From JACVRW01 sp963825345 (GTDB taxonomy: Bacteria; Actinomycetota; Thermoleophilia; Solirubrobacterales; Thermoleophilaceae), in contig CAWGSQ010000005.1 of NCBI GenBank assembly GCA_963825345.1, positions 1-64,000 of the forward strand: 64,000 bases of DNA, in the 5' to 3' direction. How positions within the stretch are numbered: the first letter of the stretch is position 1; every line of letters starts with the position of its first letter. This document shows, one piece after another, positions 8,420 through 17,948 of the stretch. The notes beneath the pieces are model-generated. The model searched no databases. It saw only the letters and a program-made list of their open reading frames with translations, and was not told the origin of the DNA. Position numbers and translations under genes: made by a program.

Positions 8420-11400
8420 GTGAGCGCGCCGCCGTCCACGACCCCGGAGTCCGAGGCCGTCCGTGCCCGGATGTTGCGTGCTGCGATCAAGCGCGCGCAG
8501 ATCGAGCACCCCAACCTGCTGTCCACGAGGGTGACCAAGGACGAGAACGGCGAGCCGCACCTCGAGGTGGAGGCTTGCCACTGCCCGCGTCTCCCCGCAG
8601 TGCTGGCAAACGGTCCCTTGGGACTAAACGCCTCGGCGAAGCTGATCGGCGACGTCGCCGCGGCGGCTGAGGCGCTCGCAGGTCACGGCATGGTCGCACG
8701 CGACGTGCGGCCCGACAAAATCTTCGTGGATCGCGAGCGGGGCGCCATTCTTGCCGATTTCGCGGTTCCGCCGGCACTGGTGCCGGTCGCCACGGACGAA
8801 CCACCGGCGAGGCGGGTCTACCGGTCGCCCGAGGAGCGGGTGGGCGAAGGGCCTGACGTGCGAAGCACGGTTTACTCGCTTGGCGCGCTCTTCATCACCG
8901 CGGCTACGGGTGAGCTGCCTCCGGAGCAGTTCGAGTCACGCTCTGAGAACGGGCACTCGGCCATTCCAAAGTTGGAGCGCGTCGTCGAGAAGGCGATGTC
9001 TCCGGACCCGGCCGACCGTTACGTGAGCCCCAGCGAGTTCGTCGGCGCGCTGGTCGACGGGATACGCGACCGCGAGCGCCAGCTTGCCTCGAGCCGGACG
9101 CCGGATGGCAGTGGCCGCACGAACGGAGTGGCACGGGCGGCAGAGGCCGAAGCCGCAGCGGCGAGCGCCGTGGAGGCCGAGGAACGCGCACGCCGCCAGG
9201 CGGAGGCCACGCGCCGCGCCGAGGAGGCGGAGGCACGCAGGCAGGCCGAGGAGGCCGAGGCACAGCGGCAGGCCGAGGAGCGCGCGCGCGAGGATGCTGA
9301 GGCGCGGCGGCGTGCCGAGGAGGAAGCTCGCAGGCAGGCGGAGGAGCGGGAGCGCAAGGAGGCCGAGGCGCAGGCTCGCAGGCAGTCCGAGGAGCGGGAG
9401 CGCAAGGAGGCCGAGGCGCGGCGGCGTGCCGAGGAGGAAGCTCGCAGGCAGTCCGAGGAGCGGGAGCGCAAGGAGGCCGAGGCACGCAGGCAGGCCGAGG
9501 AGGCCGAAGCACAGCGGCAGGCCGAGGAGCGGGAGCGCAAGGAGGCCGAGGCGCGGCGGCGTGCCGAGGAGGAAGCGCGCAGGCAGGCCGAGGAGCAGGA
9601 GCGCAAGGAGGCCGAGGCGCAGGCACGCAGGCAGGCCGAGGAGGCCGAGGCACAGCGGCAGGCCGAGGAGCGGGAGCGCCAGGAGGCCGAGGCGCAGCGG
9701 CGTGCCGAGGAAGAGGCCGCCACGCGCGAGAGGGACGAGCTCAAGCGCCGCGAGCGCGACGAGCGTGAAGCCGCGAAGAAGGCCGAAGAGCTAAAGCGAA
9801 CGCAAGCCCAGGCTGCCAAGCGCGCCGACCGTGAGGCCGCGCAGGAGGCAAAGGCGCTGCGGCGCGCCAATGCGAAGGCGGACCGGGAGGCGGAGAAGCT
9901 CGCGCAGATCGAAGCGGACGCCGCGAAGCGCGCCGAAGTGCGCGCGCTCCTCGACGCAGAGGCGCGCGAGCGAGCGGAGGCGGAGGCTGCGAAGAAGGCC
10001 GAGAAGCTCCAGCAGCGCGAGGCCAAGGTGGAAGCACGCGCCCAGGCGAAGGCGGCGAAGCAGGCCGAGAAGCTCCAGCAGCGCGAGGCCAAGGTGGAAG
10101 CACGCGCTCAGGCGAAGGCGGCGAAGCAGGCCGAGAAGCTCCAGCGTGGTGAGGCGAGGGCAACCGCCCGCGCCGAGGCCAAGGCCGCAAAGCAGGCGCA
10201 GGAGGTTCAGCGCCGCGAGGCCGAGGCCAGGAAGCGCGCCGAGCAGAGCGCTGCGCAGGAAACTCAGAAGCGCCGGCGTGTCGAGGAGAAGGCTGCGGCT
10301 GGCGCTGCAGCCGAGGCGCGCAAGCGTGTCGAGGCCGAGCAGCGCGAAGCCGCGCAGGCGGCGGAAGAGGCCGAGAAGCGGCGGCGCGCAGAAGAGAAGG
10401 CGGCAGCCGAGGCGCGGAAGGGGGCGGAGGCGGCTGAGGCCGAGGCCACGCGCGAGTCCGCGCAGGCCGACAAGAGCGAAGGGAAGCTCGTCCCGCTCCG
10501 TCCCAAGGACTCCGATGCGGCCGCGCGTCAGGCGCGGCGCTCACGCCAGCGCGGCGCGGCAGCCACCGAGGGGCCCACCGCGCCCACGACGCCCACTCCG
10601 AGCCATACGCCCGAGACGCCGGCGCGGTCGCGCGGTTCGCGGGCAGCACGAGAAGGCTCGTCTCGCCGGGCCGGAGTGTTGTTTGCCGCCGCAGCACTCG
10701 TTGTGGGCGCAGTCGTCGGCATAGCAGTGGCAACGAGCGGTGAGGACGGCAGCGACGGCGAGCTCACATCCGACGCCGTCAGCCTGCGGCTGCCCGCCGG
10801 ATGGCACGAGGCGGACTCCAGCGGACGCACCTTCGTTCCGTTGTCGGACGCGATTGCGGCGACCGCGGGCGGCCCCGCCGGCATCGAGGTCGGTGTCGCC
10901 GAGGACGCCCGGGCCGCGGAGCGCGCGCTCGGCAAGGCGCTCCCCAAGACCGAGCCCCGAGCCGCGATCCAGCTCGGCGACCTTCAGGCGTGGCGCTACT
11001 CCGACGTCCGGCCTGGCGGCGGGCAGGTAGGCGTCGCGTACCTCGCCTATACGACCGCCGGCCCACTCGTGATCATCTGCCGTGCAACACCCGCGAACGC
11101 TCCCACGCGACTTGAGCAGTGCGGTCGTGCCGCCGCCTCGATCAGTTTGGAGGATGGTCGTCCCATCGCGCTCGCCGCCGTGGAGCTCAGCGACCGCTCT
11201 CTCCGTGGGGCTCTCGTGGCGCTTGGAAAGGCCCGCACGCAGGGACGCGAAAGGTTCGCGAACGCGCCGATCGCGACCGAGCAGGCTGAGGCCGCAAGGT
11301 TGCTCCGGTCGAGCTTCGAGGCCGCTGCGCGCCGCGTCGATCGGATCGATTCGCCCGTTGTGAGCCTGGAGGGGCTTGTGGGCTCGCTGCGTGGAACCGC

Positions 11401-11530
11401 GGCCGCGTACGGCCGTCTCTCCAAGGCCACTGCGACCGGTAACGCGGCCGCGTACGACACCGCGCGAGCGGGCACCCTCAAGGCGGAAGCGAAGCTGCGA
11501 CGCGAGCTCGCGCGCGTCGCGCCCCGCTGA
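8420..11530 (+). CDS. Receptor-like pseudokinase with giant charged coiled coil and one membrane segment
   Basis: This 1036-residue protein has four parts. Residues 1-220 resemble a Ser/Thr kinase C-lobe: ARDVRPDK stands where HRDLKPxN belongs, ADFA replaces DFG, YRSPEE replaces the APE region, and YSLGALF and ADRY follow. No glycine-rich loop or catalytic lysine is visible, so it is probably a pseudokinase. Residues about 245-690 are an almost uninterrupted Glu/Arg/Ala coiled coil built from near-identical repeats. A basic/proline linker follows. A single membrane segment (FAAAALVVGAVVGIAVA, about 750-773) leads to an external domain of about 260 residues with a PsbP/Mog1-like feel (LRLPAGWHEA). 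The architecture parallels PknB-type receptors. The start is GTG 8420. The function is probably a scaffold or sensor; this is inference. Confidence 0.7.
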   Translation: MSAPPSTTPESEAVRARMLRAAIKRAQIEHPNLLSTRVTKDENGEPHLEVEACHCPRLPAVLANGPLGLNASAKLIGDVAAAAEALAGHGMVARDVRPDKIFVDRERGAILADFAVPPALVPVATDEPPARRVYRSPEERVGEGPDVRSTVYSLGALFITAATGELPPEQFESRSENGHSAIPKLERVVEKAMSPDPADRYVSPSEFVGALVDGIRDRERQLASSRTPDGSGRTNGVARAAEAEAAAASAVEAEERARRQAEATRRAEEAEARRQAEEAEAQRQAEERAREDAEARRRAEEEARRQAEERERKEAEAQARRQSEERERKEAEARRRAEEEARRQSEERERKEAEARRQAEEAEAQRQAEERERKEAEARRRAEEEARRQAEEQERKEAEAQARRQAEEAEAQRQAEERERQEAEAQRRAEEEAATRERDELKRRERDEREAAKKAEELKRTQAQAAKRADREAAQEAKALRRANAKADREAEKLAQIEADAAKRAEVRALLDAEARERAEAEAAKKAEKLQQREAKVEARAQAKAAKQAEKLQQREAKVEARAQAKAAKQAEKLQRGEARATARAEAKAAKQAQEVQRREAEARKRAEQSAAQETQKRRRVEEKAAAGAAAEARKRVEAEQREAAQAAEEAEKRRRAEEKAAAEARKGAEAAEAEATRESAQADKSEGKLVPLRPKDSDAAARQARRSRQRGAAATEGPTAPTTPTPSHTPETPARSRGSRAAREGSSRRAGVLFAAAALVVGAVVGIAVATSGEDGSDGELTSDAVSLRLPAGWHEADSSGRTFVPLSDAIAATAGGPAGIEVGVAEDARAAERALGKALPKTEPRAAIQLGDLQAWRYSDVRPGGGQVGVAYLAYTTAGPLVIICRATPANAPTRLEQCGRAAASISLEDGRPIALAAVELSDRSLRGALVALGKARTQGRERFANAPIATEQAEAARLLRSSFEAAARRVDRIDSPVVSLEGLVGSLRGTAAAYGRLSKATATGNAAAYDTARAGTLKAEAKLRRELARVAPR
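9180..10140 (+). repeat. Internal tandem repeats encoding Glu/Arg/Ala coiled coil
   Basis: Within the pseudokinase gene, near-identical blocks recur. GAGCGGGAGCGCAAGGAGGC appears repeatedly between about 9340 and 9680, giving EERERKEAEA-type repeats of roughly 14 to 22 residues. A second block (AAGCTCCAGCAGCGCGAGGC and its surroundings) is duplicated almost exactly around 10003 and 10069, a 66-base period. The DNA-level identity is higher than coding constraint requires, which points to recent duplication or conversion and a length that may vary between strains. Confidence 0.8.
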
Positions 11531-11550
11531 GCGGCTGTCCAGCCACGCGC

Positions 11551-12543
11551 CTATGTCGCTGCGAACACGCTCACCGAGTCGCGCGTCGTTTCGCTGACCC
11601 GATCTTCGCGCAGCAGCACGTCCATGTGGCCCAGGACCTCCGAGAGAGTGAGGTATGCCTGGGTCACAGCGATGTTGCCCCAGAGCACCTGAGCGACCTC
11701 GTAGGCTGTCCGCGGTCGCTCGCCGAGCAGCCGATGAATCTTGTCCGCGCGCCGGCGGTGAAGCGCGAAGCGCTCATCGATAAGCGAGCGGTGGTCCGTG
11801 ATCGGATCGCCGTGGCCGGGGAGGACGAGGTCGACGTCCATCTCGCGTGTAGCCCCGAGCGACTCGAGGTACTTCACGAGCGCCTGCGGCCGCTCGCCCG
11901 AGCCGTCGCGAGGCCGTGTGATTAGCGGGTTCGACGAGATGTGACCGAGGAGATGGTCAGCGGAGATGAGCATGCGGCGCTCGCTGTCATGAAAGATCGT
12001 GTCGGTGGGGCTATGCCCGGGCCGGTGATGTACGCGGAGGGTGCGGTCGCGAAAGGCCATGGTGCCGCCGTCGCGAAGGACCTGCGTGACATCCGCACGT
12101 GCCCCCCAGGCGCGAAAGGCCAGTGAAACGGAGCTCAGCGCGCTGACCACGTCTTCGGGGATGCCGTTGCGCAGCATCACCTCGCGAGCGAACTCGTCGT
12201 CCGCCTGCGCCTCGTGCGAGTAGTTCTCAACGAATGGCACGGCCGCCTCGATCGCTGCCACCTCGGCGCCGGAACGCTGCGCTACCAGCGACACGAGGCC
12301 GAGGTGATCTATGTGCTGGTGCGTGAGGATTACGAGCTCGATGTCCTCTAGCGAGTGGCCTAGCGCGGCCACGCCGCTGACAAGTGCGTCAAAGGACGTG
12401 CCGGAGTTCGGGCCCGCGTCCACGAGTGTGAGCGGCTCGTCCTTGATCAGGTAGACGTTCACCCGACCGACCGCGAATGGCGTTGGTATGGCGATTCGGT
12501 GGATCCCCGCGGCCGCGGCGGGGGCGAAGGGATCCTCGCTCAC
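11551..12543 (-). CDS. MBL-fold metallo-hydrolase with C-terminal winged-helix-type domain
   Basis: This 330-residue protein has the metallo-beta-lactamase fold signature. THQHIDHLG supplies the HxHxDH metal ligands, VDAGPNSG lies upstream, HHRPGHSPTDT and SADHLLGH follow, and LPGHGDP carries the last histidine. About 70 residues after that resemble the helical C-terminal domain found in LACTB2-like members (ERPRTAYEVAQVLWG). Such enzymes hydrolyse thioesters, lactones or RNA phosphodiesters, and the substrate cannot be read from sequence. It lies 30 bases after the sulfatase-like gene on the same strand and converges on the pseudokinase gene with a 20-base gap. Confidence 0.85.
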   Translation of the reverse strand: MSEDPFAPAAAAGIHRIAIPTPFAVGRVNVYLIKDEPLTLVDAGPNSGTSFDALVSGVAALGHSLEDIELVILTHQHIDHLGLVSLVAQRSGAEVAAIEAAVPFVENYSHEAQADDEFAREVMLRNGIPEDVVSALSSVSLAFRAWGARADVTQVLRDGGTMAFRDRTLRVHHRPGHSPTDTIFHDSERRMLISADHLLGHISSNPLITRPRDGSGERPQALVKYLESLGATREMDVDLVLPGHGDPITDHRSLIDERFALHRRRADKIHRLLGERPRTAYEVAQVLWGNIAVTQAYLTLSEVLGHMDVLLREDRVSETTRDSVSVFAAT

Positions 12544-12573
12544 GCGCGGATCAGCCCAAGGCGGTGGGCCAGG

Positions 12574-14617
12574 TCAACGGGCCGGGATGCGAGCCAGGCG
12601 GGGCCCGCGTGAGATCTCATACACGGTGACGGTATTCGCACCGCGGCGCATGCGCGACTCCGGGAGGATCACGCTGAAGCGAGGGGTGCCCGCCCTGTCG
12701 AACGTGTGCGTGGTCCCTGCGATCCGCCCGTTGAGGGCCACCGCGATCTCGTCCACCTCGCGCGCGCGCGGACCGACCATCGTTCCGACTACTCGGACCG
12801 GCACGACTTCCGAGCGCGGGTCGTAGATCGGACGCACCCCGTGGGCGAGCTCCGTCCCGACACCCTCCGCAGCCGGTTTTGTCCCGGGCAGGCGCCCGAC
12901 CAGGCTGGCGTGCGGCCCGATCCGGTAGAGATCGGACTCACCGGTTCCGAACCGTGCCGCCTGAGCGCGCCGCGCCGCATCGCGCCTACGCACGAAGGCA
13001 CTGGCTCTGAAGGCGAACCGGTCGCCGTAGACACCTCGAATGTCGAGCGAGGGGTCATTGTCGCGCCGGGCCGCCTGCGCGGATCGACCCTCCCAGCGCC
13101 AGGGCGAACGGAGCCCCAGCACATCGACGATGGTGGGGATCGTGTCGATATTGCGCACGAATTCGTCGCTCACCCGCTCACGCTCCTGGCCCGGGGCTTT
13201 CACGAAGAACGGCACAGAGAGGACGTCCTGGAAGTTTTTCCGCGAGATGTCGCGTCTCCAATCTCCGGGGTGGAAGCTCACCCCGTGGTCCGCCATAACG
13301 AGGACAAGGGAGCGGTCGTACTGATCGGATTCCTCGAGGCGGTCGAGGATGTCGCCGAGCATGCGGTCCGTGTACATGGCCTGCAGCAGGAACGCCTGCT
13401 GGGCCTGCACGACCAGCCACCTGTCCCGGCTCCATCGATCGCTGGCACCGAGTCCGAACACGTTCCAGACCATTTCGAGTGACTCTTCCCGGACGGGAGG
13501 TAGGACCAGGGTGCGTGCGGGGCGAGCACGTGGAGGTAGTGCAGCCCGGGCTCGTCCTGTCGACGAATCGAGGCCACGAATCGCGCGGCCACCGGCTTGG
13601 GAAAATCGTCGCCGGTGAAGGGGTCCACTCTGTCGGCGAGGCGGGCGGGGAGCCACTGGCGGAGCGACGTACGCGCCGCGAGCTCGAGCGCGTCGCGCGC
13701 GGAAGCCGATGGAGGGCATTCCGAGCGGGGGCACAGGTCCGTGAAGGTCTCGTGCACCGTCATCGGGTTTCCGCGCAGGAGTGCGAATAGGTTGTGCTGA
13801 TGATTCGCCGCCGTGGGCAGAGTCCCGAATCGGCTGCGCTCCCCTGAGACGATCCCCGGAACCGCGTCCTGAGTCATGGCGTTCACAGTTGTTGCGTTGC
13901 GGAACCAGGTCGATCTCTGGGCGAGGCGCGCGAAATTAGGGAAGCGCGCTTCGTCGATGTCGCCGGACGCGTCCATCAGGGCCGTTCCGTTCATCTCGTC
14001 GAAGACGATCACGACGACTGGGTTCGGCAGCTTGACCGGCTGGGACGGCGGGTCCCCCTGATCGGCGATGACGAGCTTCTGGACGGGAGAGAAGAAAAGG
14101 AACAGGCACGCGAACACGACCGGCACGGGTGAAAGAACCGTGACTATGGAGCGGATCGGCTGCGCTCTCGCGTAGGCAACCGCAAAAACGACGCCTGCCA
14201 GCAGCGCTGCGAGCGCGCGCACACGGCCTGCCTGCGCCCCCTCGGCCACGAGCAGCTGGAACGCGACGATCGACGCGAGGCCCGCTATGAAGCAGAGGTG
14301 AAGCGAGTCGGGCGAGGCGGGGGTGTACCGAGCTGCGCGACAGCTTCGATCGCAAGGAGAACCGCTGGTGGAACCAGGATCGCGGCGAGCGTGAGCAAGG
14401 ATGATCTCCGCGGGCCCGAAATCGAGCACCACGAAGAGCTGTCCGTCGTTGAGCTCCGTGAACAGGGGCTGTGCAATGCCGAGTGCCGACAGGGCGGCGA
14501 GATGCAGGCCGCGCAATGCCAGATCCGGGCCCAGTCGCGCGTTGCGGTGCCGCCGGTCGGCTCCCGTCGCGGGGCGCTCGACTCCGACGCCGGGCGACGC
14601 GTCATGGTTGAGCTCAC
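12574..14617 (-). CDS. Membrane-anchored sulfatase/phosphoglycerol-transferase-like protein, frameshifted
   Basis: The N-terminal third contains hydrophobic segments (LTLAAILVPPAVLLAIEAVA, FIAGLASIVAFQLLVAEGA, VVFACLFLFFSP). The rest is an alkaline-phosphatase-superfamily domain. VVVIVFDEMNGTALMD carries the first metal ligand and the threonine nucleophile position, MADHGVSFHPGD the late Asp-His pair, and LHYLHVLAPHAPW lies between them. Relatives transfer phosphoglycerol or hydrolyse sulfate/phosphate esters at the cell surface. Frame changes occur near 14400, 14310 and 13490. The start is ATG 14617 or 14605, 37 bases after phosphomannomutase on the same strand, which supports a surface-glycan role. 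The reaction is not determinable. Confidence 0.65.
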
Positions 14618-14653
14618 GTTGGACGAACGACCCGGGACGGTCGCGGCTTGCGC

Positions 14654-16024
14654 TCAGTTGCGGATTACGCCGAGCACCTCGTCGCGCTTCTCCTTCATGT
14701 GCTCCTCGGAGACGAGCGACTCCAGGTTCAGGCGCAGAAGCGGCTCGGTGTTCGAGGGCCGGACGTTGAAGTGCCAGTCGTCGTAGTCGACCGAGATGCC
14801 GTCGAGGTGGGTCACGTTCCCGTCCCAGTAGCGCTCCTCGAGTTCCTTCATCTTCCCGTCCTGGTCCTCCACCTCGGAGTTGATCTCGCCGGAGATGAAG
14901 TAGCGCGAGCGCAGCGGCTCGAGCAGCTCGCTGAGCTTCTTGCCCTCCACGGAGAGCAGCTCCAGGATCAGCAGGGCGGGGATCGTGCCGGAGTCGGCGC
15001 AGTAGAAGTCGTGGAAGTAGTAGTGGCCCGAGACCTCGCCGCCGAAGGCCGCGCCCACCTCGCGCATGCGCGTCTTGAAGAAGGCGTGGCCCACCCGGTT
15101 GACCAGGGCCGTGCCGCCGGCGGCCTCAACCGTGTGGGCAACGGCGCGCGAGGCGCGCACGTCGTACAGGATCGCCGCGCCCTTCTCCTTGCGCAGAATC
15201 GAGTCGGCGAGCAGTGCCGTGAGGAAGTCGCCGTCCACGAAGCGGCCGGTGTCGTCGATGAAGAAGCAGCGGTCGGCGTCGCCGTCCCACGCGATGCCGA
15301 GCTCGGCGCCGGTCTCGCGCAGCTTGTCGATGATGAAGCGGCGGTTCTCCTCGAGCAGCGGGTTCGGCTCGTGGTCCGGGAAGTGGCCGTCCGGCTCCCA
15401 GTAGGTCCGCACCTGCTCGATCGGAAAGCCGTCGAGCAGCGGTCCCACCATCGGTCCCGCCATGCCGTTCCCGCCGTCGAGCACCACCTTGCGTGGCGTG
15501 ATCAGGCTCGGATCGATGAAGCCGAGCGCGTCCTTGCGGAAGGCGTCGCCCACGTCCTCGGTCGTGATCTGACCCGGCTGGTCCGCGGGCGGACCCGGCT
15601 CGCCTGCGGTCACGATGTCGCGCAGCTCGCCGATCCCGGAGTCACCCGAGAGCGCGAGCGCGCCGCGCTTCACGAGCTTCGCGCCCGTGTAGGCCGGCGG
15701 GTTGTGCGAGGCGGTGCACATCAGCCCGCCGTCGAGCTCGTGCGACCCGACGGTCCAGTACAGCTGCTCGGTCCCGACCATCCCGACGTCGATCACGTCC
15801 GCGCCCTCGTCCGCGATGCCGCGCGCGTACTCGGCGGCCATGCTCGGTGCCGAGAGCCGCATGTCGCGCCCGAGGCCCACGGTGAGCTCCTCGACGGGCG
15901 TGTGCTGGAGGTCGGAGAGCACGCGCGCGAAGGCACGCCCAATGCGGTACGCGAGCGCCTCGTCCATCTGCTCGGGGTACGTGCCGCGGACGTCGTAGGC
16001 CTTGAAGATCGAGGGGTCTGTCAC
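14654..16024 (-). CDS. manB: Phosphomannomutase/phosphoglucomutase
   Basis: This 456-residue enzyme of the alpha-D-phosphohexomutase family interconverts mannose (or glucose) 6-phosphate and 1-phosphate, feeding GDP-mannose or UDP-glucose synthesis. All four active-site loops are present: the phosphoserine loop TASHNPPAYTGAK, the metal loop WDGDADRCF, the sugar-binding loop GGEVSGHYYF, and the phosphate-binding loop RPSNTEPLLRL near the C-terminus. The N-terminus FKAYDVRGTYP is typical. It sits upstream of the sulfatase-like and MBL genes on the same strand, next to other glycan genes. Sugar specificity cannot be settled from the motifs, so the symbol is tentative. Confidence 0.9.
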   Translation of the reverse strand: MTDPSIFKAYDVRGTYPEQMDEALAYRIGRAFARVLSDLQHTPVEELTVGLGRDMRLSAPSMAAEYARGIADEGADVIDVGMVGTEQLYWTVGSHELDGGLMCTASHNPPAYTGAKLVKRGALALSGDSGIGELRDIVTAGEPGPPADQPGQITTEDVGDAFRKDALGFIDPSLITPRKVVLDGGNGMAGPMVGPLLDGFPIEQVRTYWEPDGHFPDHEPNPLLEENRRFIIDKLRETGAELGIAWDGDADRCFFIDDTGRFVDGDFLTALLADSILRKEKGAAILYDVRASRAVAHTVEAAGGTALVNRVGHAFFKTRMREVGAAFGGEVSGHYYFHDFYCADSGTIPALLILELLSVEGKKLSELLEPLRSRYFISGEINSEVEDQDGKMKELEERYWDGNVTHLDGISVDYDDWHFNVRPSNTEPLLRLNLESLVSEEHMKEKRDEVLGVIRN

Positions 16025-16085
16025 GGCTGGGAGCCTAATCTGCCCGCGCGCTCGGCTCGTACTGAAAGCCCATGCAACGGACGCG

Positions 16086-16100
16086 CGTTGTTTTGCAACG
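16086..16100. promoter_or_regulatory. Palindrome CGTTG-N5-CAACG before the FkbM gene
   Basis: CGTTG TTTTG CAACG lies between divergent phosphomannomutase and FkbM genes, and an in-frame GTG begins at its last base. A close copy lies at 19478-19493, directly at the start of the HprK-like gene, with similar flanks (GCAACGTG then CGAATTC or CGATTTC). A regulator-binding site is possible. Confidence 0.4.
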
Positions 16101-16129
16101 TGTCGATTTCAGCCCATGCCGCTCAACAT

Positions 16130-17120
16130 ATGAGACCTCCCCGTTACCTCGTTGCACGGACCTGCCGCTTTCTGCCGCCACTGTTTGCGCGGAAGGTGAG
16201 CCGGAAGATCTATCCCACTGCTTCGTGGTCGGTGCGGACGAGCTCGACTTCCAGGTCCGCGCCCAGACGGGGTCGCTGTTCCTGGGCAACACGAGCGACT
16301 CGCTCGGCCATGGCTTCAGTCTTGTCGGCTACAACGAGTGGCGCCTCTGGGCGGTCGCTCGCGCTCTTTCGTCCCCGGGGGACACGATCGTCGAGGTTGG
16401 CGCAAACATCGGAACCGAGACCGTCGGCTTCTCAGACATCGTCGGTAGCACCGGTCGGGTAATCGCCTTCGAGCCGGTCCCATCGAGTGTCACAACCCTG
16501 GAGCGAGCTCTCTCTCGCGCGCGCTACCGGAATGTTGAGATCTTTCCCCATGCCGTCGGCGCGCGCGCGGGTTCGGTGCGTCTGTCAGTCCCGGCCGGCT
16601 TTCCAAGCCGCGCGCAAGTGGTCACAGAGGAGGGAGACACAAGTTCGACGGTTGAAGCTAAGTGCGTAACGCTCGACTCGATGGAGAGGTGCTCGGCGAG
16701 GCACGCGTGCTCTTCGTCGACGCCGAGGGCTCGGAGGTCGACGTGATTCGCGGCGCGGCCTCATTCATCTCACGTTGTAAGCCGGCCATCTTCATCGAGG
16801 CCAACCCCCGTGCGCTCGCTGAATACGGTTCCAGCGCAGGGGAGCTCAAGACCGAGCTGGTTGGGCTCGGATACGAGATCGCCAAGGTGGAGAGGCTTCG
16901 CTTGAGTCCGGTCACCGAGACCGAATTCCCCGGCTACCAAAACTGGATCTGCGTCCAGCACCCCCGACAGCTCGCAAAACTCCAGCGGTTTCTCAGGGTA
17001 TGTGCCGTCGTGCCCAACGTTCCCCGTCTTGCACCCGCTGAGGCGGCCGCTCGCGCGCTAGGCGGGTTCGTCGTCGCCGGCGAACTCAGCGAGCCGAAGC
17101 ACCGTCTGGTGCTCGGGTGA
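16130..17120 (+). CDS. FkbM family methyltransferase, frameshifted
   Basis: This is a class I SAM-dependent methyltransferase of the FkbM type. IVEVGANIGTETVGFSDIVG is the SAM-binding motif I, VIAFEPVPSSVTTLERAL is motif II, and VLFVDAEGSEVDVIRGA and KPAIFIEANPRALAEYG are characteristic of the family. Members methylate sugar hydroxyls in glycans and natural products. The likely start is ATG 16130 (RTCRFLPPLFARKVSRKIYP), with GTG 16100 as an in-frame alternative. The frame then shifts near 16215 and again near 16675, where the second half continues cleanly. It sits among glycan genes and overlaps the convergent DUF6065 gene by 63 bases. The family is sure; the substrate is unknown. Confidence 0.75.
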
Positions 17121-17921
17121 GGACTGGCCGGTCGGCGACTCACCCCTGAAGTAGTTCTCCAGCCAGTAGCGCCGCCAACCCTCATCGCCCTGCTTGTAGG
17201 TGCTGTTCTTGCCCAGGAGCACCATGACCCGGAAGGCGGGCCAGGCGTCCATTCGCTTGGCCAGCTCGGGCTCATCCTCGAGCCCACGGATTTCAGGACG
17301 GAAGCGCTCGAGCTCACCGCGGCGCTGCGGCACGATCTGACAGAACGGCTCGTCCTCTTCGAACGCCACTGTCCCGGGCCTCGTGAATTTCCAGTTCATC
17401 GTGAAGGCCGCCGCGGACCAGTCGGTTTCGACCACTCCGTCCAGGGCGGCGATGCCGTCCTTGGGGCGGTTCGTCGGCCCACGAGCCCAGATGTTGTAGC
17501 CGGGCGGGGTGCAGATCACGTCGTTGAACATGAAGGTGAGGATTCCCTCGCCGAAATGGCTTTCGGCGATCCGTTGCTCCTTGGGCGTGCCGTCCGGGTA
17601 TTCGACCGTCACCGCTGGCAGGCCGGTGCCTCCGTCCCATGTTGCGGTGAACGGTGCGGGGTTGAGGAGCACCCACCCACTTTGGTTCGCGATCAGGAGC
17701 GGGAGGCACTTGTTTGCGTTCCGACCGCTACTGCTCTCCATCCAGTCGCGCCAGCGGCTCGCGGGAACGATCTTGGCCGCGGGCCGTGCGCCCCGCCGAA
17801 ACAGCACCAGCGGAAGGGCCTCATCGCCGGGCAATTCCTCGCCCGCGAGAGGGCAGGCGGACGCGGGCTCGTCATTAGGACTCACGCTAACCAAACGTAC
17901 CGCCGGGAAGACGGCTTGCAT
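17058..17921 (-). CDS. DUF6065-like hypothetical protein
   Basis: This 287-residue soluble protein in one intact frame has no membrane segment or signal peptide. Recognisable stretches are LPLLIANQSGWVLLNPAPF, FGEGILTFMFNDVICTPPGY and FEEDEPFCQIVPQRRGELE, which I associate with the DUF6065 family. The family has no known activity that I can name. The central region with several tryptophans and the GYNIWARGPTN segment could form a beta-rich fold. It lies between an FkbM methyltransferase (convergent) and an ABC exporter operon on its own strand, 27 bases after the permease stop, so it may be the third gene of that operon. Assignment to the family is from memory of the motif pattern. Confidence 0.65.
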   Translation of the reverse strand: MQAVFPAVRLVSVSPNDEPASACPLAGEELPGDEALPLVLFRRGARPAAKIVPASRWRDWMESSSGRNANKCLPLLIANQSGWVLLNPAPFTATWDGGTGLPAVTVEYPDGTPKEQRIAESHFGEGILTFMFNDVICTPPGYNIWARGPTNRPKDGIAALDGVVETDWSAAAFTMNWKFTRPGTVAFEEDEPFCQIVPQRRGELERFRPEIRGLEDEPELAKRMDAWPAFRVMVLLGKNSTYKQGDEGWRRYWLENYFRGESPTGQSSPEHQTVLRLAEFAGDDEPA

Positions 17922-17948
17922 GCGGCGCTCTAGCCGCCCGGCCGCGGC

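Noticed and set aside
9180..10140. CRISPR-like array
   Set aside because: The repeats are in frame, lack unique spacers and encode a continuous coiled coil.
9019..10733. Long minus-strand open frames opposite the coiled-coil repeats
   Set aside because: They are the antisense of repetitive Glu/Arg codons and give low-complexity Ser/Ala/Arg or Pro/Arg products.
14648..16462. A 604-codon plus-strand open frame opposite phosphomannomutase
   Set aside because: It mirrors an intact, motif-complete minus-strand enzyme and has composition-driven Arg/Ala/Val/Leu content. Only its last part, from about 16100, is used, as the FkbM N-terminus.
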